Part shown: positions 7,676 to 17,593 of the stretch, piece after piece
Position numbering within the stretch: position 1 is the stretch's first letter
How the letters are laid out: every line of letters begins with the position of its first letter
From: Candidatus Nomurabacteria bacterium RIFCSPLOWO2_01_FULL_36_10b
Lineage (GTDB): Bacteria; Patescibacteriota; Minisyncoccia; Phycocordibacterales; UBA1006
NCBI GenBank assembly: GCA_001785725.1
Contig: MFUQ01000015.1
Coordinates: 1 to 29,256 of the forward strand
Length of the DNA: 29,256 bases
Direction: 5' to 3'
Made by a program: the position numbers and the translations under genes
The notes under the pieces: model-generated
Databases searched by the model: none
Seen by the model: only the letters and a program-made list of their open reading frames with translations
Told to the model about the DNA's origin: nothing

Positions 7676-8047
7676 TTAATCTATAACATAATATATATCT
7701 TCTATCATTTCAGAATCCTTATTCGTTTTGATAACACAGTGGGCAGATAGATAACGGCTCATTCCGTCAGATCGTATATGAGATATGTTAACGTATGTAC
7801 TAATATTATTTGAATATGTATCAAAATAATAACCAGTGAGTGATTTTTTTATACTTTCAATATTGAGATTCATATAATTCTCTTGAGACAATGCATAACA
7901 TTGCTCTGATAAATACTTCATACGCATAAAAGAAATATTATGATTTCTTTTAATAATATTAAACAACACGTATATAAGTGCAATGATAGCTACGCATAAA
8001 ATTATTTTAAATATCTTATGATTTGTGTCGTTTTTTTGTATTTGCAT
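7676..8047 (-). CDS. Membrane-anchored protein overlapping RHS 3' end (putative immunity protein)
   Basis: A 123-residue protein from ATG 8047 (MQIQKNDTNHKIFKII). One transmembrane helix lies at about residues 12-32 (IFKIILCVAIIALIYVLFNI), followed by a soluble domain with several beta-strand-like stretches ending EMIEDIYYVID. The start overlaps the last 32 bases of the RHS gene in another frame, so the two are likely translationally coupled; the frame is open further upstream inside RHS but those codons look like shadow coding. A small gene directly after the variable toxin tip of an RHS protein is the usual place for its immunity gene. The family itself is not recognised. Confidence 0.6.
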   Translation of the reverse strand: MQIQKNDTNHKIFKIILCVAIIALIYVLFNIIKRNHNISFMRMKYLSEQCYALSQENYMNLNIESIKKSLTGYYFDTYSNNISTYVNISHIRSDGMSRYLSAHCVIKTNKDSEMIEDIYYVID

Positions 8048-11000
8048 AATTTTCTTTTTTATTAAAAGAATCTGATAAATCCTCATAATTTGGTGCATTC
8101 TCCGGATTTGTGGCACCAATTTTATTTAAATAATTCTTCAATTCATTTGAAATAGAATTATTTTGTGATTTATATTTTGTAAAATTATTAAAGTGTAATC
8201 CAAAAAGAGCTCCCGCTGAATTAGAAGGTAAATCTTCATATGAGAAACCGCTTGGATCTTTATCATAAGCCTGTCCAATTTCAACTACAAAACCGCCTAA
8301 TAATGTTGCTGGAAGACCTATTTTATTTGTTTCGTGTGCCGCTTTTGTAAAATGCTTAAAATCTATCCAACCCCTTTCTTTTGTATATACATAACGTGGT
8401 TCATTATTATAATCATCAACCTCATAAAATTCATTAGCTATTCTATCCAGCATATCTTTCTTCGTATCAGAAGAATTAGTATTATTTATCTCAATCGTGC
8501 CTATAATCTGTAATATCTTCTCGGGTGTAACAGCTTGCGCTTTATTAGGAACATTACCATCTTTGTCTATTAGATTAATTGGATTGTTATTAGCATAAGA
8601 ATAAGAATTTAATAATTGTGGATTAGAAAGGTAATTTTTATACTTTAATTTATACTTACTCTCAAAATCACTAATTCCAACATCAAGAAACGCAGTGTCC
8701 TGACTTAAGAAACGTTTTGTTGCGCCACTGTAGTAACGAGCTTGCATGTAGGAGAGATTTGTATCGTCATCGTATGGATGACCTGTATATTTTTTCTTTA
8801 CATCAAAAGTACTGTTGGGTGCAGATATATTTGACCTTATATCGCCAAATGGGTAGTAATCAAGCATCTGGACTATTTGCGCGCCATTCGTATCAGTTAT
8901 CACAGAAGACGAATTCAAATGGTCAGAGTGATTATAATATAATGCCCCTCCTTCAACTGTAGCAACTGTCGTCGCGCCAGCTTGAATAGTAATTTCTGGA
9001 ACTCCATTACGAACCATATATGTGTCATGAAGAGTATACTCATTATCAACTCCATTTGATAAAAACACTCTATCTCCAGTATAGTCATACCCATATATTG
9101 TAGTAAATTGTGGAGTTACGCTTGTAGTCATACGATTGCGCCAATCATAATCATAAGTTGTACCATCATAGTGTACCACATTACCATTTGTGTCATAGGA
9201 TAATAATGTGCCAGCAATATCTGTTACCGCTTGAGGATTATTATATCCTTGGTCAATATATTGATAAGCCCCAGTATCTGATGAAGAAATTATATTTCCT
9301 ATTGGAGAATAGGTGTACATCTGTGAATAATTCTGCCCGCTTGCGACATTAGTTGCCGTCGCTTGCATTAATCTATATAAGTCATCATATGCATATACAA
9401 CATTCTTTGCTAAATTAGTTTGCGACTGGTCATAAATAGACACAATATTACCTACCGCGTCATAACTATATTGAATATCTTGCAGATTTGTTCCTGACGG
9501 TGAAATCGTTTCTGTTTTTGTCATGCGGTATTGCTCTTGTGGATTATATGTATTGGTTGTTACAACTCCATTTCCGTACTGAAATATAGTTGGTTGATTA
9601 TGAGGCCCGTAAGTTATTTCAACGACTGGCATATTTGTCTGCCATTGACGCGCAGAAGATATCTTATGCGCGCGACCATGGTCATCATATGTATAATTTA
9701 TACGCGTTGTGTCGGGGTAAAATATTGATTCCGGCTGATTTTGATAATTATAATAGAAATTAATTGTATTTGGACCAGAAAAACCATTTATATTCAATCT
9801 CTTGAGTATAGCTACACTACCTTGAGAAGTATAATCATATTTTGTTGTTGCATCCGGAGTAGTAGCAATGCATAAACGCCCAATACCATTCACGCATGAA
9901 TCATATGTATATTCTGCGTCAATTTGAGATGTGGTAGAAGCATCAGTTAATATGGGACGGTTCAGAGAATCATATGTTGTTGAAACTGTCGTACCGTCTG
10001 GTTGTTGTGTATTTGCCATGTTCCCAGCAATATCATATGTGTATGCCCATATACCAAATTGAGAATCATTCGGTTTGTGTAAATCCTCGGAGCGTATGCG
10101 TAAGCCACGATTATCATATTGAAAGGAGCGTATATTGCCTTCCACATCTGTGATTAAAACAAGATTACCTGCGCGGTCATAGTTATATTGTGTTGTAAGC
10201 GCTGAACCTTGTAAATATTCTTTAACTGTTACAAGATTGCCATACGCATCAGAAATAATATCTTTCCTATTATTAAGCGGATCGTATGTAGTTGTGTCTG
10301 CGCCATTATATGCAATAGTTATTGTGCCAACACTTGTAGATTCTTCTGTAATACGACCTAATGGGTCATAATTAAATGAGGTATAAAGAGAAGAAGTTGT
10401 TGTTGGCAATGTGTATGATAATCCATTACCTGCATATGGCAGAGAATTTTTTGCAACCATATTGCGAGAATTATATATAGTATCTGACACTGTATCTGGA
10501 GTACGAGATTGTATATTACGTCCAAATCCATCAACGTACGCACGTTCAATAATAGTATCAGTAGAATTCATATATTTTGTACGTGTAACCGAATGTGGGG
10601 ATGAAGTTGTTTGGTACTGATATTCATCAGTAAGAGCAATTTGTGTAGAAAATCCTGGGGGTGGAATAATTTCAATGGAATTTCCATTTTCGTCTATATG
10701 AGAATTTGCACTGACTTCATCTGTGCCATTTACTACACGACTATTATCTTGCACATCAATGGTACGCCAGATTTCTGCAATTCTATCCAGACCATCATAT
10801 TTTATTTTCGTTACAGCGCCATTTGCGTCTTGAGTATATTTTTGCTCACCACTTGTATAATCATATTGAATTGTTGTTGCGTGGCCTAATGGATTCACAA
10901 CACTTTCTGGATATAAATTATATGTATCATATGTTGCGGTTGTTATATTGCCACGCGGGTCAGTTACTGATATCGGCAAACCATATTGGTCATACACAAT

Positions 11001-14000
11001 TTCTGTAGAAGCGTATGTTCCAGAACTAGCAAGCCCCTGTTTTTTTGTAATAAGCCCATCTGATATTAACCCATATTGAAGACCATCATATAAATATTTT
11101 TCCTCTCTTTCAGGAATTGCGCTAATAATACTATGAAGATATGCGCGCTTTGGTTTTATAATATGTCTTATTGAATTAATTACATACTCATTCGTCGTAA
11201 CACGCGTGTCTGAACCAATATCAGTATATGTGCCATCTAATTGAGCAGAAACAAACCCTCTTTCAATAGTGTCTAAAACACCACCATGAATAATGTCGTA
11301 TGTATATTCTGTTGCTGTTGATGAAGTTGGAATCTGCCCGCCATCATATAATAAAGTTGCAACATAACTTGGAAATACAAAATATCTTTGTGGATTCATT
11401 GAAGCAATAGGAACACTGTCAAAACGAGTCACAGAAACTCTGTATAAATTATTCTGATTATCATACTCTTCTGTGCGATATGCCTTCCCTATTTTAGATT
11501 CTTGGTCTTGATATTCCCCTAATGAAGTTTGTGTGGCATTACCTTGATGATAATAAGATGTGGTTATATTGCCCTCTCCATCTTTTTTATCAATACGTCC
11601 AAATCCTGCAAATTTTCTATCATATGGTCCATTATAATAATAAAATGCGTCACTATATGTATATGTGTCTGTCCACATTCCTCCGCGCCCATCATCATAT
11701 CTGACTTTCTCTGGAGTATGAATAAGAATAGGACTTTTGTTCAAAAGAGCGCCGTTCGCATCACGATACTGTGTGCTTGGTTTATATGATGTTACCGTTA
11801 TCATTCCTCTATCAGGCGTTGTAATTGTCTTTAATAAATCTGCTTGTATTCCATCATGAGTATATATAGACCTGCTTGTGTTATCTCCGGAATAATCGTC
11901 TGAAAAAATAAAGTCAGAAAGATCATCAGAATTTATATCAAAGACACGCAGACCTCTAGACCATGTATTAGGTATTGGTAGTGTCAGCCCAGTCACTTCT
12001 ACCCATTCTCTACCTGTATTTAGTAATACCTTATTATTATTATCAGTAACATATACAACGTCTGGAAGATTATCGCTATTTATATCAACAAACCGCGCGC
12101 CAGAATCACCACGACGTTGTGAGGCCTCAGCAATAGGAATAGAAAAATTATTTTGCCAATTAGGGTCATAAACCCATTTTGAATTTCCAACATTTAAATA
12201 CACTTCTATAAGTGGACTGACGTTAAATCCTACAACAAAGTCATCAAGCCCATCTCCATTTACATCTAAAAGAGACGTGGCTCTATCAACAGAAAACCAT
12301 TCAAAGTAAAAGTAATTTGCTTGAGAGTTCGGCGGAAATACTAGTGGTTGCTGAATCCATGACGCCCCGCCATTTTGATTTGTAAAAGACACAGAAGCTA
12401 CTGAAGTAGTAGCACTATTACGAAAACTCACGACATTGTCCAAAAGACCATCACCATTAATTTCAGCGAAACGATGGCCCGGCGCAATTGTGATAAGAGA
12501 TGGTAGTGGTATTCCTTGAGATGAAAATGAATGCAACGCACTATCGTTTAAATATACCTGCCCTGTCATTCCATATGATGAATGAAGAGGAGAAATAAAA
12601 TCAGGGTCCAGGTCCCCGTCAATATCAGCAAGAACACTACGAAATGACACATTTCCATTGTAAAACATATTATGCGGGACATCCCAATCTTGTGGTACTT
12701 CATTCCATTCATTATTAGATGACGTACGAAGCCAATTCTTTTTATTACTATTATCGCCATAATAAGGATTTAGTAAATCAACCCATCCATCGCTATTCAA
12801 ATCTGTTGGCGTTACAAGCGTGTCATCATTATTTGCATCAAGAAAATATTGCCGTCCTTGCCAATTCCAATTATTTGAAAGAGACCATGAGAGATTTGAA
12901 GATGTGTATGTGAATGTTGTTGGAGATAAAGAATTAGCATTTCCTTGCTCATCATATCCGGTTTCTCTAATAGATTGCAAAAGTGAGCGTATCCCATTAC
13001 TCCCAGTACTATACGAGAGAGTAAAACGACGTATTAATTGAGTATCAAAATATACTTCAACATACTTTAAACGTTTACGCGTTTCTATAGAAAACCCTGT
13101 TGCATATGATATTGAAGTGTCTGGTCTTGACTCTAATATAAAAGAAATACGCGCAGGACCTTGCGCTGTACCATGTCCTGTGTATAAAATTTCTGATAGA
13201 TAAATTTGTTCACTATCCTTTACATAATCATATTGTATAAAATTATCATTTATATCTCGTGCTTCGCTTAACATCCAACGAGCTACATGCGTACTATCAA
13301 ACGGGTCAACTATCTGATCGTTTGTTGACGCACCAAATGTATATACTGTTCCATCTTTGTTTGTAACTTCCCAAGTACCAGACGTCGTATATTCGTACTC
13401 TAAAAAAGAACCGTCATCATTACGCACGCCATATTCACCAATACCTTGCAAATTTATAGAAATTGGAACTAATTCCCCAGAAAAAGAAGAAGAAAAATCA
13501 GTACTCGTGTAAAGATTCTCTATTCCTCTTTTATTCACACGCTCAATGCTTGGAATATCAAGAGACCAACCATATCCGGCTATATCACTGTCACGTATAG
13601 CTCCGGAATCATATTGAAGTTGTAAATCCGGTGTCATATTAAGACGACCGGGTGGAAGCGCGAATGGATATGTGTATCGTAATGTTCCTGATGCATTCCC
13701 TGCTGACAAATTATCAAAAGGAGAATTTGCGCTCTTTGGCGTACGACTTAAAAAATCAGGTATACCTGATGAGGATGACTCTGAAAAAACACTACCATCA
13801 TCATTGTCTTCATCGTAATCATCACTATTTTCATAAGAAGACGTGTCGTCTTCACTGGGGGCAACATCTGCGTTATTATTGTCATCATTAGAAAAACTTT
13901 CTGAATTATCATCGCTTTCGCTAAATAAATCATTTATATTATCGTCATTATCATTTTGAGTTGTTGTGCCTTCATGACGAGTGTCAGAACTTTCATTGCT

Positions 14001-14159
14001 CTTGTCTGTGACGTCTTGCGTAAGTATGTCTTGCGTTTTTGCATCTTGCGCATCTTGTATTATTGGAACTCCCTGCGCATATGCTATATGTGGTACAACA
14101 TTGATAATCATACTTGCAATCATGCAAATATATATACTTTTTATTAAAATAGTCTTCAT
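8016..14159 (-). CDS. Secreted SpvB/FG-GAP/RHS protein, Tc-toxin BC-like, with variable C-terminal tip
   Basis: A 2047-residue exported protein. It opens with a signal peptide (MKTILIKSIYICMIASMII), then an acidic Asp/Ser/Asn linker to about residue 130. Next is an SpvB/TcdB-like segment (GTLRYTYPFALPPGRLNMTP). Residues 450-750 hold about six FG-GAP/VCBS calcium-type repeats such as DVNGDGLDDFVVGF and DIDGDLDPDF. Many YD repeats run from about 1050 to 1720. The conserved RHS core follows (YTGHPYDDDTNLSYMQARYY, then RFLSQD) and ends at NPINLIDKDGN near 1860. In Tc toxins and RHS proteins this shell encloses a toxic C-terminal tip. Here the last 185 residues are an unrecognised domain containing GWIDFKHFTKAAHE and SYEDLPSNSAGALFG. 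No cognate TcA or secretion genes are nearby. Confidence 0.88.
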   Translation of the reverse strand: MKTILIKSIYICMIASMIINVVPHIAYAQGVPIIQDAQDAKTQDILTQDVTDKSNESSDTRHEGTTTQNDNDDNINDLFSESDDNSESFSNDDNNNADVAPSEDDTSSYENSDDYDEDNDDGSVFSESSSSGIPDFLSRTPKSANSPFDNLSAGNASGTLRYTYPFALPPGRLNMTPDLQLQYDSGAIRDSDIAGYGWSLDIPSIERVNKRGIENLYTSTDFSSSFSGELVPISINLQGIGEYGVRNDDGSFLEYEYTTSGTWEVTNKDGTVYTFGASTNDQIVDPFDSTHVARWMLSEARDINDNFIQYDYVKDSEQIYLSEILYTGHGTAQGPARISFILESRPDTSISYATGFSIETRKRLKYVEVYFDTQLIRRFTLSYSTGSNGIRSLLQSIRETGYDEQGNANSLSPTTFTYTSSNLSWSLSNNWNWQGRQYFLDANNDDTLVTPTDLNSDGWVDLLNPYYGDNSNKKNWLRTSSNNEWNEVPQDWDVPHNMFYNGNVSFRSVLADIDGDLDPDFISPLHSSYGMTGQVYLNDSALHSFSSQGIPLPSLITIAPGHRFAEINGDGLLDNVVSFRNSATTSVASVSFTNQNGGASWIQQPLVFPPNSQANYFYFEWFSVDRATSLLDVNGDGLDDFVVGFNVSPLIEVYLNVGNSKWVYDPNWQNNFSIPIAEASQRRGDSGARFVDINSDNLPDVVYVTDNNNKVLLNTGREWVEVTGLTLPIPNTWSRGLRVFDINSDDLSDFIFSDDYSGDNTSRSIYTHDGIQADLLKTITTPDRGMITVTSYKPSTQYRDANGALLNKSPILIHTPEKVRYDDGRGGMWTDTYTYSDAFYYYNGPYDRKFAGFGRIDKKDGEGNITTSYYHQGNATQTSLGEYQDQESKIGKAYRTEEYDNQNNLYRVSVTRFDSVPIASMNPQRYFVFPSYVATLLYDGGQIPTSSTATEYTYDIIHGGVLDTIERGFVSAQLDGTYTDIGSDTRVTTNEYVINSIRHIIKPKRAYLHSIISAIPEREEKYLYDGLQYGLISDGLITKKQGLASSGTYASTEIVYDQYGLPISVTDPRGNITTATYDTYNLYPESVVNPLGHATTIQYDYTSGEQKYTQDANGAVTKIKYDGLDRIAEIWRTIDVQDNSRVVNGTDEVSANSHIDENGNSIEIIPPPGFSTQIALTDEYQYQTTSSPHSVTRTKYMNSTDTIIERAYVDGFGRNIQSRTPDTVSDTIYNSRNMVAKNSLPYAGNGLSYTLPTTTSSLYTSFNYDPLGRITEESTSVGTITIAYNGADTTTYDPLNNRKDIISDAYGNLVTVKEYLQGSALTTQYNYDRAGNLVLITDVEGNIRSFQYDNRGLRIRSEDLHKPNDSQFGIWAYTYDIAGNMANTQQPDGTTVSTTYDSLNRPILTDASTTSQIDAEYTYDSCVNGIGRLCIATTPDATTKYDYTSQGSVAILKRLNINGFSGPNTINFYYNYQNQPESIFYPDTTRINYTYDDHGRAHKISSARQWQTNMPVVEITYGPHNQPTIFQYGNGVVTTNTYNPQEQYRMTKTETISPSGTNLQDIQYSYDAVGNIVSIYDQSQTNLAKNVVYAYDDLYRLMQATATNVASGQNYSQMYTYSPIGNIISSSDTGAYQYIDQGYNNPQAVTDIAGTLLSYDTNGNVVHYDGTTYDYDWRNRMTTSVTPQFTTIYGYDYTGDRVFLSNGVDNEYTLHDTYMVRNGVPEITIQAGATTVATVEGGALYYNHSDHLNSSSVITDTNGAQIVQMLDYYPFGDIRSNISAPNSTFDVKKKYTGHPYDDDTNLSYMQARYYSGATKRFLSQDTAFLDVGISDFESKYKLKYKNYLSNPQLLNSYSYANNNPINLIDKDGNVPNKAQAVTPEKILQIIGTIEINNTNSSDTKKDMLDRIANEFYEVDDYNNEPRYVYTKERGWIDFKHFTKAAHETNKIGLPATLLGGFVVEIGQAYDKDPSGFSYEDLPSNSAGALFGLHFNNFTKYKSQNNSISNELKNYLNKIGATNPENAPNYEDLSDSFNKKENYANTKKRHKS

Positions 14160-14280
14160 ACTATTGTTCCCCGCAAATTATGAATAATGCTACGTATATA
14201 CGTATAACATATTTTAATAGGATAAGGAAAGGCATGGTTGTGGATATCTTTTGTGCGACTAATTTGATATTTTGTACATA

Positions 14281-14309
14281 TTGACAAAATAGAGCATTTA
14301 TGCTAACCT
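14281..14309 (+). promoter_or_regulatory. Promoter of the ubiquitin-like operon
   Basis: A perfect TTGACA (14281-14286) and TAACCT (14304-14309) are 17 bases apart. Transcription would begin near 14316, leaving a leader of about 30 bases that carries AAGGAGG (14333-14339) eight bases before the ATG. Confidence 0.65.
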
Positions 14310-14347
14310 TCAAGTAAATTTGTAAACAAAATAAGGAGGATAAAAAA

Positions 14348-15817
14348 ATGTTTGGATTAAAAAAATTTATTCGAAGAGTTTTTGATAAGAGAGCTCGTAG
14401 ACGTCTTGTTACATCTGACGAAAAGGGGCTTTCTCTCATCAACAGAAATGGTAGTGAGGTAACATTGGCTTCAGCATCATTTCGGTTGGTTAAGTATGTA
14501 GCCGGGCTGTTCCCTATCTACAAAATTGGTAATGATGAATTAAAACTGTCATTCACCAAAGACATCCTCAACCCGATAACCGGGATACCTGAAGCATTAA
14601 AAAATAGAGTTGATAATTACCCAAAAACGTTCTGGCTAACGATTGTAAAAAGAATAACAGGACGTATCAACAGTGGAATTGACTCTATCAAAACTAATAC
14701 GATAGGAAACATCGTATCAAGTTACAACTCTTTCCATGAAAAATTCCTTGTTGATCTATTCAAAAGTAGCGAGATAGATTTCAGAAAGAAACTATCTGAA
14801 GCCATAAAAACTATGGCTAAAGAGGCCTTAACGAACAGTATCCAAAGACATCTTTGGATGTTCTTGATAAAAATTCGGGAAGAAGAGCAAAAACGAGGAC
14901 ATGGTAACAACCATGGTTCTTCCTCATCAGGTTCAATCGCTCTACCTTTGGGTTGTAGATTTGTATTTAAAAAAGATGACGCTTCCGTGTTCATTATTGA
15001 ACAAGCCCCTCGAGTACAAACAATATCTTACCTGAAAGAAAAATTCCGGATAGCGTTACCTTACGTTATATTTATTGCAACCATCCGAAAGAACAATTTC
15101 TTGTGGCTTCAAATGTTTTTCAGAACTACACGGCTACAGAATGAAGCGGATGAGCTTCTCTGTCACGCATTGCCAAATGCTAGAACAAGTGACTACACAA
15201 TTTGTTTCCCAACACCAGTGAGCAAGGATGCTACACAGGCGCAGATAGTTGAGGAAGCAATCCAAAATTATTGGGGAGGCAACTTTAACACAGATTTGAG
15301 TGAATTCTCCAAATCTGCGGCATCCCAGTTCCCACAGCTTGTGTCACTTGCGGAATGGCAAAAACAAAGCGAGAGAAATGCACAATTTGTGCTGGGACTG
15401 AAGTGGCAATCAACAAAAAATAGTGTCAAAAGCATTTCTGAAAAAATGCTTAACAATGCATTAAATGCGAGTGCCGTCCCAAAAATGGAAAATCTGTATG
15501 TAGACACACTCCAAGAGTATGCCGGCACATTGGGAGAAAAATTCTCCCGCGAGATTGTTGAGAAAATCCATTTTATGGTTTCTCACTCTGTCGTCAACGT
15601 AGATAATTTAACCATGGCAAATGAGAAACTTGCAAATCTTATTGGAAAAGTAATGCAAGGCCTCAGAAGCCAGGTTGAGGATCTGCTTACCAATCCATCT
15701 GTAGATGGTGAGTTAGATACAATGTGCGCGGAAGCGAAGCGAATTCTTCTTAGAGAAATTGATAGCATCTGCTCTGAAAGAGTAGAATTCGTTAAAGACA
15801 AAATTAAACAAATCTAA
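14348..15817 (+). CDS. E2-like (PRTRC-B-like) conjugation protein, 489 aa
   Basis: This is the first gene of the ubiquitin-like operon. The middle, about residues 200-325, fits the E2/PRTRC-B pattern: FRIALPYVIFIATI as core strands, LQMFFRTTRLQNEADELLCH, then LPNARTSDYTICFPTPV, where LPN precedes a candidate catalytic Cys286, and NYWGGNFNTDL as closing helix. In E2-type folds that cysteine carries the ubiquitin-like protein as a thioester. It is flanked by a basic N-terminal region (residues 1-195, including the linker GHGNNHGSSSSGS) and a long helical C-terminal half, making it larger than ordinary E2s. The assignment rests on this pattern and on the JAB, E1 and Ubl neighbours. A structural match would settle it; an unrelated scaffold protein remains possible. 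It has a strong Shine-Dalgarno. Confidence 0.6.
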   Translation: MFGLKKFIRRVFDKRARRRLVTSDEKGLSLINRNGSEVTLASASFRLVKYVAGLFPIYKIGNDELKLSFTKDILNPITGIPEALKNRVDNYPKTFWLTIVKRITGRINSGIDSIKTNTIGNIVSSYNSFHEKFLVDLFKSSEIDFRKKLSEAIKTMAKEALTNSIQRHLWMFLIKIREEEQKRGHGNNHGSSSSGSIALPLGCRFVFKKDDASVFIIEQAPRVQTISYLKEKFRIALPYVIFIATIRKNNFLWLQMFFRTTRLQNEADELLCHALPNARTSDYTICFPTPVSKDATQAQIVEEAIQNYWGGNFNTDLSEFSKSAASQFPQLVSLAEWQKQSERNAQFVLGLKWQSTKNSVKSISEKMLNNALNASAVPKMENLYVDTLQEYAGTLGEKFSREIVEKIHFMVSHSVVNVDNLTMANEKLANLIGKVMQGLRSQVEDLLTNPSVDGELDTMCAEAKRILLREIDSICSERVEFVKDKIKQI

Positions 15818-15840
15818 AAACAAAAAGGAGGTAATTAATT

Positions 15841-16869
15841 ATGTTTAAAGTTCATATTAAGATACCAGAAGTGTCACCACCCAATGACGCGACATATTAT
15901 ATAGTCGCGAAAAACGGCATTTTCCTCAAAAAGGAAAGCTGGTGGGCGAAAGCAATCGTGCCAGTAAGGCAGATTGCTGTACTTGATACGCAGGAAACAG
16001 CTATAGAGTTGAAGCTTCCCGCTATCAGCTCTGTTGTGATGACGAAAGTATGGGCGTTTTTTAAAGCCGTGTATAAAAAACACGGTTCTGAAGCCGCCGT
16101 GCTCATTCATTACTCACCCGAGCTCGGGTGGAACCTGACTGTTCCAAAACAAGTTGTCTCATATTCACACGTTGATTATGAAATGACAGACAGGATAGAT
16201 GGGTATGTATTTGTCGGGACGATGCACTCACACAGCAGTATGAGCGCGTTCCACTCGGGAACAGATGTCCGTGATGAAGCGCAGGTGGATGGAATTCATA
16301 TTACATTAGGCAACATGAATTATCCTGACAGGTTCAGCATGGACGCCGAAGCCGTCGTGAATGGAACACGAATGGCACTCCCGCTCAATTTCCTTGACGG
16401 TGTAACAAAGATTGTTGAGGAACAATCCAAAATTGGAAGATGGGTGGGAGAAACGTTGTTGGGCAAGAATGATCGTGATTACGATCGTAGGTATGGTTAT
16501 GGTTATGACTATAATCGTAGCTATGACTCCCCACAAATGCATACAATTTCGGACGCACAACAGGTGTTGTCAGATGGATGGGAAATACCAAATGAGTGGA
16601 TGGAGAAAGTGTCCAAAAGGGGGTGGTACGACTTTGGTGGCAGGAGTAGAGATGACAGAAGGACAATTATCATTGATAATAAACAAGTCAACGATCCTGA
16701 TGCCAGTGGTGACACCACCGACATGGAATACTTTGAGCGCTGGAGACGTCCAGCATTCACGGATGAAAATCCAGCCGGGGGAAAAGAAAATCCGGCAACA
16801 GACAACAAAACGATTAAAAAAGATACGGGGGGCAAAACACCTCCAAAAAACGAGGAGGTGAAACCATGA
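15841..16869 (+). CDS. JAB/JAMM (MPN) metallopeptidase, deubiquitinase-like
   Basis: A 342-residue protein with all JAMM zinc ligands: Glu84 in HGSEAAVLIH, His129 and His131 in the HSH of GTMHSHSSMSAFHSGTD, then Ser139 and Asp142. JAMM enzymes cleave isopeptide or peptide bonds after ubiquitin-like C-termini. The N-terminal 60 residues form a strand-rich lead-in, as in PRTRC protein A. After the catalytic domain, from about residue 210, come a Tyr/Arg/Asp-rich low-complexity stretch and a charged, disordered C-terminal tail of about 60 residues ending KNEEVKP. GGAGG-type ribosome site (AAGGAGGT) stands in front, and the stop overlaps the E1 start by four bases (ATGA), showing coupled translation. 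Likely roles are maturing the Ubl and removing it from targets. Confidence 0.85.
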   Translation: MFKVHIKIPEVSPPNDATYYIVAKNGIFLKKESWWAKAIVPVRQIAVLDTQETAIELKLPAISSVVMTKVWAFFKAVYKKHGSEAAVLIHYSPELGWNLTVPKQVVSYSHVDYEMTDRIDGYVFVGTMHSHSSMSAFHSGTDVRDEAQVDGIHITLGNMNYPDRFSMDAEAVVNGTRMALPLNFLDGVTKIVEEQSKIGRWVGETLLGKNDRDYDRRYGYGYDYNRSYDSPQMHTISDAQQVLSDGWEIPNEWMEKVSKRGWYDFGGRSRDDRRTIIIDNKQVNDPDASGDTTDMEYFERWRRPAFTDENPAGGKENPATDNKTIKKDTGGKTPPKNEEVKP

Positions 16870-17549
16870 ACATCGTCGTCATTGGGATTGGTGGGATAGG
16901 GTCGCATCTTGTGCGACCACTCTGCCGCTATCTGAATGAGCTTGCGGAAGAAATTACCGTAACGCTCATTGACGGAGACAGTTTTGAACCGAAGAACGGT
17001 ACTCGCCAAGAGTTTTCTGAATTCGGTAACAAGGCGGAGGTGTTGGTAAAAGAACTATCTGGCCAATATCCGAAACTTGAAATTTCCGGGAAAGCGTGGT
17101 ATGTAACGGAGGAAAATGTATATGTCGCCATCAATTATGGAGACATCGTGTTCTCTTGCGTTGACAATCACGCGACGCGCAAAATCTTGTCAGATAGGTG
17201 CGCGGAGTTAAAAAACGCTACGCTAATTTCTGGAGGGAATGATTACAGCGATGGGAATGTACAGATTTTCATCCGACAAAACGGAGAAAATATAACTCCC
17301 CCGCTTACGCATCTCCACCCGGAGATTGAAAACCCGCAGGACAAGAATCCTGGTGAAATGAGCTGTGAAGAACTTGCAGAAAGCGGTTCACCTCAACTCA
17401 TATTTACCAACTTCCTTGCTTCTGCGTGGATGTTGACAACGTTCTGGAAATTCTTGGAGTGGCGAGATGACCAAAAGGGTCACTTCAGTTATTCCGAGGT
17501 TTATTTTGATTTAATGACTGGAAACGCGCGTTCAACCAGTCGTAATTGA
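16866..17549 (+). CDS. E1-like ThiF-family adenylating enzyme
   Basis: A 227-residue E1/ThiF/MoeB-fold enzyme, predicted to adenylate the C-terminus of the ubiquitin-like protein encoded next. The nucleotide-binding loop is VVIGIGGIGSHL at residues 4-15. The adenylation motif LIDGDSFEPKNGTRQEF (residues 35-50) supplies Asp36, Asp38, Asn44 and Arg47. A further conserved Asp100 sits in SCVDNHATRK. Cys167 in GEMSCEELAESGS is the candidate catalytic cysteine that would take over the activated Ubl. The paired CxxC zinc sites of MoeB are absent, as in PRTRC ThiF proteins. The gene overlaps the JAB gene by four bases and has AGGAGGT upstream. No added ubiquitin-fold or rhodanese domain is present, so this is a minimal E1. 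Confidence 0.85.
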   Translation: MNIVVIGIGGIGSHLVRPLCRYLNELAEEITVTLIDGDSFEPKNGTRQEFSEFGNKAEVLVKELSGQYPKLEISGKAWYVTEENVYVAINYGDIVFSCVDNHATRKILSDRCAELKNATLISGGNDYSDGNVQIFIRQNGENITPPLTHLHPEIENPQDKNPGEMSCEELAESGSPQLIFTNFLASAWMLTTFWKFLEWRDDQKGHFSYSEVYFDLMTGNARSTSRN

Positions 17550-17593
17550 TTTATTTTTGGTTTAAAAATTTAAAAAGGAAGGAGATTTTATTT

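Noticed and set aside
8717..14147. Many plus-strand open frames of 60-92 codons across the RHS gene
   Set aside because: They are antisense shadows of a repetitive Tyr/Asp/Asn-rich coding region, with no ribosome sites, promoters or recognisable domains.
14161..14442. Minus-strand 93-codon frame across the start of the E2-like gene
   Set aside because: It covers the promoter, ribosome site and first codons of the operon, and its translation shows no coherent domain.
16385..17009. Open frames of 84-162 codons overlapping the JAB and E1 genes in other frames
   Set aside because: They overlap genes with intact catalytic motifs and linked ribosome sites, and their translations look low-complexity.
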